Of a stretch of 14,079 bases of DNA, positions 1 through 5,926 are shown in pieces. The stretch is taken from NCBI GenBank assembly GCA_017888105.1, contig JAGHGS010000161.1, positions 1-14,079 on the forward strand. The letters are read 5' to 3'. Below the pieces are notes generated by a model. The model was not told where the DNA came from. It saw only the letters and a list, made by a program, of their open reading frames with translations, and did no database searches. The stretch comes from Bacilli bacterium (GTDB lineage: Bacteria; Bacillota_I; Bacilli_A; RF39; UBA660). The position numbers and the translations under genes were made by a program. Position 1 is the first letter of the stretch, and each line of letters begins with the position of its first letter.

Positions 1-23
1 GTTAAGTGTTTCCATCCATTCAT
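1..23 (-). CDS. 5' end of an unidentified minus-strand gene (partial)
   Basis: Only the first seven codons (M-N-G-W-K-H-L) and two bases lie in the window; the rest is beyond the left edge. The call rests on an ATG at 23-21 behind a perfect AGGAGG ribosome binding site (31-36 on the plus strand) with a 7-base spacer, and on a TATAAT-like -10 further upstream (60-65). The fragment is too short to name a product. A 10-bp inverted repeat (3-12 and 49-58) flanks its translation start and could affect expression. Confidence 0.6.
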
Positions 24-58
24 TTTTTCTCCTCCTATCTTTGGCAAAGAAACACTTA
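3..58. repeat. 10-bp perfect inverted repeat around a ribosome binding site and start codon
   Basis: TAAGTGTTTC at 3-12 is the exact reverse complement of GAAACACTTA at 49-58. The 36 bases between hold the AGGAGG site and the ATG of the left-edge gene. It may be a two-site operator or a long-range stem in the mRNA that closes over the ribosome binding site. A small dyad (TCTTT/AAAGA, 38-50) lies inside. Confidence 0.55.
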
Positions 59-59
59 T

Positions 60-65
60 ATTATA
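60..65 (-). promoter_or_regulatory. -10 element for the left-edge minus-strand gene
   Basis: Read on the minus strand this is a perfect TATAAT. It would start transcription near position 53, leaving about 17 bases before the AGGAGG site. No good -35 is seen at the usual distance (83-88 reads AGCTGA), so an activator or a weak promoter is possible. Confidence 0.4.
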
Positions 66-129
66 CTACTATCAGACTTATTTCAGCTTTTCATCATAAA
101 ACGGAATTTCAAATGAAATTTAGCAAATG

Positions 130-153
130 AAGTAAATTGGAAACGATTTACTT
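130..153. promoter_or_regulatory. operator-like dyad upstream of the AAA+ ATPase gene
   Basis: AAGTAAAT (130-137) and ATTTACTT (146-153) are perfect inverted copies separated by TGGAAACG. The centre and right arm, TGGAAACGATTTAC, partly resemble a LacI/GalR-family site: they match the left half of the CcpA cre consensus (TGNAANCG) but lack its 3' CA-type end. The dyad covers or abuts the expected -35 region of the promoter with its -10 at 175-180, so a bound protein could regulate that gene. The regulator is not known. Confidence 0.5.
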
Positions 154-171
154 TTTATTTTGTCTAAAAAA

Positions 172-197
172 TGATATAATAAAAAAAGAATAGGTGA
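172..197 (+). promoter_or_regulatory. extended -10 promoter and ribosome binding site of the AAA+ gene
   Basis: TGATATAAT (172-180) is an extended -10 with a perfect hexamer. The -35 position (about 152-157) is a poor match, as is usual for extended -10 promoters. AGGTGA at 192-197 lies four bases before the ATG at 202, so the untranslated leader would be only about 15 bases. Confidence 0.65.
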
Positions 198-201
198 TTT
201 T

Positions 202-1116
202 ATGGAAGAAATAAGCATGTTAGAACGTTATGGTGAAAATTTAACAGATAAAGAATATATAACCGATCCTGCGATTGGTCGAGATAGTGAAATAAAACAA
301 GTAATATTAACTCTTTTGACTCCTGAAAAAAGTGCTCTTTTAGTCGGTAAACCCGGAATTGGTAAAACTGCTATTGTCGAAGGACTAGCATACCGAATTA
401 TTAAAGGTTACGTACCAGATGTATTATTAAATTACCAAATTATCAAAATAAATATTACTAGTTTACTTGGAAGTGCCATGAATAATGGTGAATCGGAAAG
501 TAGAATTGATCTTTTAGTAAGAGAGCTAGCAAATAAACCAGATACGATTGTTTTTATCGATGAAACCCATCTTTTAGTAAATAAAGATGGTGGCATGGAT
601 TTTGCCAATATGTTAAAAGCAGGATTAGATCGTGGTACAATTAAGATGATTGGTGCAACTACAACCGAAGAATATGAACACTATATTTTAAGAGATCGAG
701 CTTTCTTACGAAGATTCCAAAAAATAGAAGTATTAGAAACAGACAAAGATACAACTGTTCAAATACTAATGGGAACATTACCTAAAATCGAGGCAACAAC
801 CGGAGTAAAATGTGAATATACAGATTTTGTAAAAGAAAAATTAATGTGTTTTATTGTAGAGATGACAGACGAATACAAAAGAGTTTATGAAATTGCCTCT
901 CGTTATCCAGATATTTGTTTAACAATTGTATCGAATGCCTTTACTTTTGCTCTATATGATAACAAGAAAACGGTAACATTAAAACATTTTTATAAAGCGA
1001 TATGTAATGCCAAAAATATTTATGAAGATGCAAGAATTAAAGAAATTGAACGCTTTAAAATAGAATTTGCTGACATGATAAAAGAAGAAAATGTCGATTT
1101 AAATGAAACAAATTAA
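202..1116 (+). CDS. single-domain ClpA/ClpB-like AAA+ ATPase
   Basis: A 304-residue protein that resembles the first ATPase domain (D1) of ClpA/ClpB/ClpC unfoldases. Visible motifs are the box upstream of the ATPase core (PAIGRDSEI, 23-31), Walker A GKPGIGKT (49-56), Walker B VFIDE (117-121), sensor 1 MIGATTTEEY (149-158) and the arginine-finger segment RDRAFLRRFQ (164-173), which matches the D1 pattern of ClpB. There is no N-terminal Clp repeat domain, no middle domain, no second AAA+ domain and no ClpP loop, so at about a third of normal length it is not a standard disaggregase. It probably forms a hexameric ATP-driven remodelling ring in the cytoplasm; its substrate is unknown. The start is fixed by AGGTGA four bases upstream. 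It appears monocistronic, with its own promoter and a terminator overlapping the convergent neighbour. Confidence 0.85.
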   Translation: MEEISMLERYGENLTDKEYITDPAIGRDSEIKQVILTLLTPEKSALLVGKPGIGKTAIVEGLAYRIIKGYVPDVLLNYQIIKINITSLLGSAMNNGESESRIDLLVRELANKPDTIVFIDETHLLVNKDGGMDFANMLKAGLDRGTIKMIGATTTEEYEHYILRDRAFLRRFQKIEVLETDKDTTVQILMGTLPKIEATTGVKCEYTDFVKEKLMCFIVEMTDEYKRVYEIASRYPDICLTIVSNAFTFALYDNKKTVTLKHFYKAICNAKNIYEDARIKEIERFKIEFADMIKEENVDLNETN

Positions 1117-1162
1117 TAATAAGTATTAAGAATGAATCAATCGCTTACTTATTATTTTTTTT
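1115..1162 (+). terminator. Rho-independent terminator of the AAA+ gene
   Basis: AATAATAAGTA (1115-1125) pairs perfectly with TACTTATTATT (1146-1156) and runs into an eight-base T-run (1155-1162). The stem is AT-only apart from one G-C pair and the loop is 20 bases, so its strength is uncertain. It overlaps the 3' end of the convergent DUF2075 gene. Confidence 0.5.
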
Positions 1163-2985
1163 AAATATTTTTGTAAAGCCAGATCACAGGCATAGACATA
1201 ACACCCTTTAATTCCACGTGTGAGTAGTACGCGATAAGTATTTCGTATGAGAGTATCTGCTAACTTTTCATAATATTCTTTGTCTTGTTTCATTAAAACT
1301 CTAAGTCCATATAATGATTTTTCGGTATTAGCCCGTTTCTTGTAATCGGTAACGACTTTTCCTTGTTCATATTTTAAATCAGGTCCAATAATAACTCCAA
1401 TATAATCAAACTCTAATCCTTGTACATTATGAACACAACCTACTTCATAAATGGCACTTTTTCTAGTAGCAAAAGGTTCTCCATGTTTTAAATTCCAACT
1501 AGCTTCAAAATCTCCAATATGAATATCCATATAGTTTTGATTATCTGCATTCTTAGCATTTCTTGTCCAACAAAAACCAGCCACCAATCGAGCATTATTA
1601 TTAGTATTTTTCTGTTTTATAAGCTCTCTCAACTCATTTGGTGAATCCATAACTCGAAAATCAAACTGAAATGAAATAGAACCTCGCTTATTATATAAAA
1701 AATGATCGATAAAGTCTAAATAAGAATCACTTCCATTACAACGAAATTGACTATTTAACTCAAATTCCTCTACATTTGCTTGATAAAAATAAGCAAAATG
1801 TTTAATATTTGCAATGGTTCCAATATCTTTAAGAGTAACCATTTGTTTTTCATCTATGAAAAAAACAGATGTTTTTGAAGCATAAATAATCTCTTTGATT
1901 TGATTTTCGCCAATATTATTATGAATACCAGATTTTTCTTGAAGTCGATGTGCCTCATCTACTAGGAGAAAGTCATATTTATTTTCATAATCAAAGAAAA
2001 AATAACCAGAGCTTTTAAAAAGTTCATGAATACTGATTTCATTATTATTTACTAAACTATTTTTATATACTTTTCTCGGAGCCATATTTTTAGATACATA
2101 AGCACCCATTAAACCAATTTTTAATAATTCGCCTAAAAGTTGAAGAGCTAAAATAGATTTCCCTGTACCAGGACCACCCTTAACAATAATGACTTTCTTT
2201 TGATTTGTTGCAAAAGAGTTTTTAACTTCCTTTTTTATAGTTTCTGCAATAATCTTTTGTTCATCAAGTAAAGTATATTCTTTTTTATCTTGGAGCATCT
2301 CTTCTATAGAATCAAGTAATTTTTTATTTGGTTTTGTTTTGCTTTGATCGATGGATTTAATAATTTTTGCATCATCACCAAAAACTATAAAACGAGTAAT
2401 CATATTTTTTAATTGCTCTTCATCATCCTGTGTATAAATTGGTGCTTTCAGATAATATTTTTTAAATTTTCTTAATAAAAGATCATCATTTTCCTTAAAA
2501 TGATAGTTATGTAAATAAACAAATGGGATTACTTGAACTTGGTTTTCTTCAATAAATTGATTATAATTTAGAAGTAATTCAGCATAACAAGACACCTGAT
2601 ATGAAGGATGCAAAGATTTTTGTTCACGATCTAAAAAAATTGTTTTAACAACTGCATCTTGATTTTTAATATCAACCGCATTTTGCCATTGCTTTAATTC
2701 AAACAAAAGGATGACTGGATTATGGTTTTTATCATATCCACTAACAATGAAATCAACTCTTTTGCTAGTAAGGGGAATATTAAATTCGATAGTAATACCG
2801 ACATTTTCTGGTAAATCTTTTAATAAAGGATACATCATAGGTAAACTATTAGCCCAAGACTTAATTTGATTTAACTTGGTTTTTTTACCCATTTTTTCTT
2901 TAAAAGCCTCATAAACTTGATTACTAATCACTCTTTTTTCGACAAATTGATCAAATTCTTTTTTTAAACAGGAAAAAATTATCAC
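1126..2985 (-). CDS. DUF2075 helicase/ATPase with PD-(D/E)XK-like N-terminal domain
   Basis: A 619-residue protein. The N-terminal 200 residues contain D78 (KRVDFI) and E96-x-K98 (LLFELKQW), the spacing and context of a PD-(D/E)XK nuclease fold. The C-terminal part is a DUF2075 (Schlafen-type, superfamily 1-like) ATPase: Walker A GGPGTGKS (270-277), Walker B FLLVDEAH (339-346), FFIDEKQMV (375-383), the QFRCNG segment near 413-418, then HNVQGLEFDY and YRVLLTRG motifs. It probably couples ATP hydrolysis on nucleic acid to cleavage; the substrate is unknown. The start is GTG at 2985, because the N-terminus MIIFSCLKKEF looks like the usual start of this family; a GGTGGG stretch upstream may act as a weak ribosome binding site. 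Only 17 bases separate it from the terminator of the oxidoreductase gene, so it may depend on read-through. A second DUF2075 protein lies at 5927-7633. Confidence 0.85.
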   Translation of the reverse strand: MIIFSCLKKEFDQFVEKRVISNQVYEAFKEKMGKKTKLNQIKSWANSLPMMYPLLKDLPENVGITIEFNIPLTSKRVDFIVSGYDKNHNPVILLFELKQWQNAVDIKNQDAVVKTIFLDREQKSLHPSYQVSCYAELLLNYNQFIEENQVQVIPFVYLHNYHFKENDDLLLRKFKKYYLKAPIYTQDDEEQLKNMITRFIVFGDDAKIIKSIDQSKTKPNKKLLDSIEEMLQDKKEYTLLDEQKIIAETIKKEVKNSFATNQKKVIIVKGGPGTGKSILALQLLGELLKIGLMGAYVSKNMAPRKVYKNSLVNNNEISIHELFKSSGYFFFDYENKYDFLLVDEAHRLQEKSGIHNNIGENQIKEIIYASKTSVFFIDEKQMVTLKDIGTIANIKHFAYFYQANVEEFELNSQFRCNGSDSYLDFIDHFLYNKRGSISFQFDFRVMDSPNELRELIKQKNTNNNARLVAGFCWTRNAKNADNQNYMDIHIGDFEASWNLKHGEPFATRKSAIYEVGCVHNVQGLEFDYIGVIIGPDLKYEQGKVVTDYKKRANTEKSLYGLRVLMKQDKEYYEKLADTLIRNTYRVLLTRGIKGCYVYACDLALQKYLKKIISKRLIHS

Positions 2986-3002
2986 ACAGATCCCACCCTA
3001 TG

Positions 3003-3034
3003 AAAAAAGCTAGTAAATTTAAGTCTTTACTAGC
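3003..3034 (-). terminator. Rho-independent terminator of the oxidoreductase gene
   Basis: A perfect 9-bp stem (GCTAGTAAA 3009-3017 with TTTACTAGC 3026-3034), an 8-base loop and, on the minus strand, six T's directly after (plus-strand A's 3003-3008). It follows the oxidoreductase stop codon at 3059 and precedes the DUF2075 start at 2985, so it could also act as an attenuator for that gene. Confidence 0.8.
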
Positions 3035-3049
3035 ACTTATTAAAAATAT

Positions 3050-3078
3050 AACATAAATTTATTTAAAACGGATGTCAA
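3050..3078 (-). promoter_or_regulatory. possible promoter for the DUF2075 gene
   Basis: On the minus strand a consensus -35 TTGACA (3073-3078, inside the last codons of the oxidoreductase gene) is followed 17 bases later by TATGTT (3050-3055). If used, the transcript would contain the hairpin at 3003-3034 in its leader before reaching the GTG at 2985. The -10 matches only four of six positions and the -35 overlaps coding sequence, so this is tentative. Confidence 0.3.
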
Positions 3079-4489
3079 AATTACTAGGCCCTTCAATACA
3101 TTCACCATCTATTGTAAAACGAGATCCATGACATAGACAATCCCATGTCTCTTCAACTTCATTAAATACTAAACCGCACTTCATATGGGGACATTTATTT
3201 AAAACAATATGTTCTATTCCTTCCTTATCTTTATAAATAGCAACATTTTTTCCATCTATTTTTTTGTAGATAACTTCTTTGTTATTCACATTTCCTTTTG
3301 TACTTTTAATAATTGCTTTTAGACTACAGCCAACATCAATAGGAAATCGTATTACTTTATTAAAATTGATTGCTCGGTGAGGAGAAAAGAGTGTGATATA
3401 GGGATTATTTCTTTTTAAAATAATATCAGAAAGAACTTTACCAGCGAAACATCCATTAGAAAAACCCCAAGTATTATATCCAGTAGCGATAAGAAAAGTA
3501 TCATCATCTTTATAAATTCGTCCAATATAAGGAATATAATCATTGGTAATAATATCTTTATTGCTCCATATATAATCAAACTGATACTCTTTATTTAATT
3601 CATCAAAGTTATCTTTAATACTTTTAATATTACAAGATGAAAAAGATTGAAATAAATAAATTAAATAATTTTTCTTACCATCTTGTAAATAACGAAAAGA
3701 AATACAAGGCTTATCAATGTTAATAGCACTAATATCTTTAACAGATTTAACCTCTTTCGCCCCAACATAGGAAGTTTCTACATGAGTTTTAAAAGGAAAT
3801 AAAAAGGGAATTAAAAAATATGGATAATGAGTAGCAAGTACCACATATTTACTTTTAATAATATGACCATTTACTTTAGAATAATAATATCCATCTTTTT
3901 TATCGATTGCTTCTACTTTAGAATTTTCATAAATAGAATCTTTCATCATATTTTTAAGATGATTGATATATTTTAAAGGATGAAAAGTATAAGTATCATC
4001 TACTTTTAAAGCGAGAATATTATTTACTTCATCTAATTTCGTTTTATGAGCTTTCACTTGATTTCTTGTTAAAAAGTCATATTCGCTTTCAAGTTTAGGT
4101 AAATTTTTCTCTTCATTAGTAAAAATATAAGAAGCCACTTTTTTTAAATTACAAGCAATACGATTTTCAGTAATAATATCTTTTAGGCGTTGAACACCCT
4201 CAATCTGTGACTTTAAATATTCACTAGCATGCACAATGCTAGATTTGCGAATATTCATATAAATCTGTTCTTGCAAATAAGTAATTTTAGCAGTACTTCT
4301 GATAGTTACACCATGACCACACAAATTTCTTTCAACTAAAATCGTTTTCAAATTACTATTGTGAAGTTCAAATAAGGTAGATAATCCGGTAATGCCTCCG
4401 CCAATAATTAAGACATCTACTTCCATATCTTTATCTAACTGATTACAATAACTATCTTTAATATTTGTCCAAATACTGTTCTTTTTCAT
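3059..4489 (-). CDS. FAD-dependent oxidoreductase (DAO family) with C-terminal Rieske [2Fe-2S] domain
   Basis: A 476-residue cytoplasmic redox protein. Residues 24-60 carry the dinucleotide-binding start of a D-amino-acid-oxidase-like (DadA/glycine oxidase) fold: VDVLIIGGGITGLS with the GxGxxG-type glycines, then LVER. Residues near 320-350 (PYIGRI, TGYNTWGFSNG) form the typical second FAD-contacting segment. The C-terminus is a short Rieske domain: C433-P-H435 and, 15 residues on, C451-L-C-H454-G, the four ligands of a [2Fe-2S] cluster. This fusion is a known Bacillota family; the substrate (an amine or amino acid) cannot be told from sequence. The ATG at 4489 gives the usual SIWT-containing N-terminus, though no clear ribosome binding site precedes it. 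It is followed by a strong terminator and is divergent from the tRNA-His gene. Confidence 0.88.
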   Translation of the reverse strand: MKKNSIWTNIKDSYCNQLDKDMEVDVLIIGGGITGLSTLFELHNSNLKTILVERNLCGHGVTIRSTAKITYLQEQIYMNIRKSSIVHASEYLKSQIEGVQRLKDIITENRIACNLKKVASYIFTNEEKNLPKLESEYDFLTRNQVKAHKTKLDEVNNILALKVDDTYTFHPLKYINHLKNMMKDSIYENSKVEAIDKKDGYYYSKVNGHIIKSKYVVLATHYPYFLIPFLFPFKTHVETSYVGAKEVKSVKDISAINIDKPCISFRYLQDGKKNYLIYLFQSFSSCNIKSIKDNFDELNKEYQFDYIWSNKDIITNDYIPYIGRIYKDDDTFLIATGYNTWGFSNGCFAGKVLSDIILKRNNPYITLFSPHRAINFNKVIRFPIDVGCSLKAIIKSTKGNVNNKEVIYKKIDGKNVAIYKDKEGIEHIVLNKCPHMKCGLVFNEVEETWDCLCHGSRFTIDGECIEGPSNFDIRFK

Positions 4490-4540
4490 AATACATCTGT
4501 AATATTATGAGTAAAATCATAGAATAAATGCATAAAATAG

Positions 4541-4569
4541 TTGATTTTTTTAAAAAAGTTTGATATTCT
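4541..4569 (+). promoter_or_regulatory. promoter of tRNA-His
   Basis: -35 TTGATT (4541-4546), a 17-base spacer, and -10 TATTCT (4564-4569) preceded by TGA, giving an extended -10. The predicted start near 4576 is about eight bases before the mature tRNA 5' end. Confidence 0.65.
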
Positions 4570-4583
4570 AATAGTATTCAAAT

Positions 4584-4660
4584 GGCGGGATTGGTGAAGT
4601 GGTTAACACGGCAGATTGTGGCTCTGTTATGCAAGGGTTCGACTCCCTTATCTCGCCCCA
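4584..4660 (+). tRNA. tRNA-His (anticodon GTG)
   Basis: A complete 77-base cloverleaf. The acceptor arm has the extra pair typical of tRNA-His, with encoded G-1 (4584) facing C73: GGCGGGAT pairs with ATCTCGCC (one G-T). The D stem is GTG/CAC, the anticodon stem GCAGA/TCTGT (4611-4615, 4623-4627), the loop TTGTGGC with anticodon GTG at 4618-4620, and the T arm AAGGG-TTCGACT-CCCTT (4633-4649). CCA is encoded (4658-4660). It has its own promoter and terminator. It marks the junction between ordinary genes on the left and the Fic cassette and CRISPR locus on the right. Confidence 0.96.
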
Positions 4661-4673
4661 TTATATGAATTAA

Positions 4674-4703
4674 AGTCGGACCATTATTTGGTTTGATTTT
4701 TTT
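4674..4703 (+). terminator. terminator of tRNA-His
   Basis: CGGACCA (4677-4683) pairs with TGGTTTG (4689-4695, two G-T pairs) around a TTATT loop; the stem extends outward by A-T and G-T pairs and ends in seven T's (4697-4703). It closes the tRNA transcript just before the Fic cassette. Confidence 0.75.
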
Positions 4704-4726
4704 ATAATTAAAAATAGGTGATAGTT

Positions 4727-5569
4727 ATGAGTGAGAAAGATCTAGATTCAAGCAAGAATCCATATTTAAAAAAGAATGAATCTAAAAATAATATAAAACA
4801 AGTAAACTGGGATATGGCTATAGGTCTTCAAGAGGTGGATAATTTAAAACCATCCAAATATCTTGAACAAATTAGTGAAAAAAATATTTTAGGCGAACTG
4901 ACTATCGAAGAAGTAGAACAAAGTTTAAAAGCATACTATGTTGCAAAAGAACAACAAAATAATATTAATCATAATGAATTAGAATGTGACTTTGTATCAA
5001 TGAGAATCATAGAACTATTAGAACAAGATAATTTTGAATTATCAGTAGATTATTTAAAATATATTCATAAATATCTATTTCAAGATGTTTATGAATTCGC
5101 TGGAAAATTTAGAAATATTAATTTTTCAAAGCAAGAAGAAATATTAAATAATGATTCTGTTGCTTATGGTGACTACAAAACATTAACCGAATCATTAGAG
5201 TATGACATTAACTTAGAAAAAAATAAAGATTATAAATCAATGTCGATTTTAGATGTAATAAATAATATTGTTAATTTTTCATCAAGTATTTGGCAAGTCC
5301 ATCCTTTTGAAGAAGGAAACACTAGATCCACGGCTTTGTTTATTGAAAAATATTTAATTAGCATAGGCTATAATGTAGATAATTCATTATTTAAAGATAA
5401 ATCAATATATTTTAGAAACGCTTTAGTAAGAAGTAATTATTTTGATAATAAACTTGGAATTAAGGAAGATAAAAGATTTTTAATTAATTTTTATGAAAAT
5501 CTATTGTTAGGAAAGAATAATAATTTGCAGTCAAAGGATATGATTGTAAAAGAATGTTTTAGAAATTAG
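4727..5569 (+). CDS. Fic/DOC-family protein (putative AMP-transferase)
   Basis: A 280-residue protein. The Fic motif is HPFEEGNTR (192-200): catalytic H192, E196 for metal binding, and the GN-R phosphate-binding loop. Canonical Fic enzymes read HxFx(D/E)GNxRxxR; here the last Arg is Ala (HPFEEGNTRSTA), a variant form. Upstream, YEFAGKFRNINFS (122-134) fits the target-docking flap region. Fic proteins usually transfer AMP or another phosphate-containing group to a Ser/Thr/Tyr of a target protein. No obvious inhibitory (S/T)xxxE(G/N) helix was recognised. I chose ATG 4727 over an in-frame GTG nine bases earlier, because that GTG lies within the ribosome binding site AGGTGA (4716-4721). TATAAT at 4703-4708 may be its -10, with no clear -35. 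It is first in a cassette: MazG-like gene 33 bases downstream, same strand. Confidence 0.85.
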   Translation: MSEKDLDSSKNPYLKKNESKNNIKQVNWDMAIGLQEVDNLKPSKYLEQISEKNILGELTIEEVEQSLKAYYVAKEQQNNINHNELECDFVSMRIIELLEQDNFELSVDYLKYIHKYLFQDVYEFAGKFRNINFSKQEEILNNDSVAYGDYKTLTESLEYDINLEKNKDYKSMSILDVINNIVNFSSSIWQVHPFEEGNTRSTALFIEKYLISIGYNVDNSLFKDKSIYFRNALVRSNYFDNKLGIKEDKRFLINFYENLLLGKNNNLQSKDMIVKECFRN

Positions 5570-5602
5570 TAATGAATATGAAGTAGAAGATTAGGAGAGA
5601 AA

Positions 5603-5917
5603 ATGAAAGAATTGATAAAAGAAATAAGGAAATTTAACGAAGAGAGAGATTGGGATAAGTTTCATAGTCCTGAAAATTTAGCAAAGTCTATCTCTATTGA
5701 AGCAGGTGAACTATTAGAATGTTTTCAGTGGAATAACAATTATGATTTAGAAGAAGTAAAGTCAGAATTAGCAGACATTCTTAACTATTCTTTATTATTG
5801 GCAGATAAACTAAATATAGATCCAAAACAAATAGTACTAGATAAGATGAAAATAACTGCCCAAAAATATCCAATTGAAAAAGCTAAAGGAGTAAGCACAA
5901 AATATAATAAATTATAG
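5603..5917 (+). CDS. MazG-like nucleotide pyrophosphohydrolase
   Basis: A 104-residue all-alpha NTP pyrophosphatase of the small MazG-like/dCTPase (RS21-C6) type. Metal-binding acids are visible as SIEAGELLECFQW (E33, E36, E39) and EVKSELADILNY (E55-x-x-D58), the ExxE...ExxD signature. The C-terminal KYPIEKAKGVSTKY is typical of the group. The family hydrolyses (d)NTPs to monophosphates and pyrophosphate, either cleaning the nucleotide pool or lowering an alarm nucleotide; the preferred substrate cannot be told here. AGGAGA (5593-5598) lies four bases before the ATG. The stop codon overlaps the ribosome binding site of the next gene, so it is almost certainly co-transcribed and translationally linked with the GIY-YIG/DUF2075 gene. 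Confidence 0.88.
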   Translation: MKELIKEIRKFNEERDWDKFHSPENLAKSISIEAGELLECFQWNNNYDLEEVKSELADILNYSLLLADKLNIDPKQIVLDKMKITAQKYPIEKAKGVSTKYNKL

Positions 5918-5926
5918 GAGTAAAAG

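Noticed and set aside
4718..4726. In-frame GTG start nine bases upstream of the chosen Fic start.
   Set aside because: The GTG is part of the AGGTGA ribosome binding site that serves the ATG at 4727.
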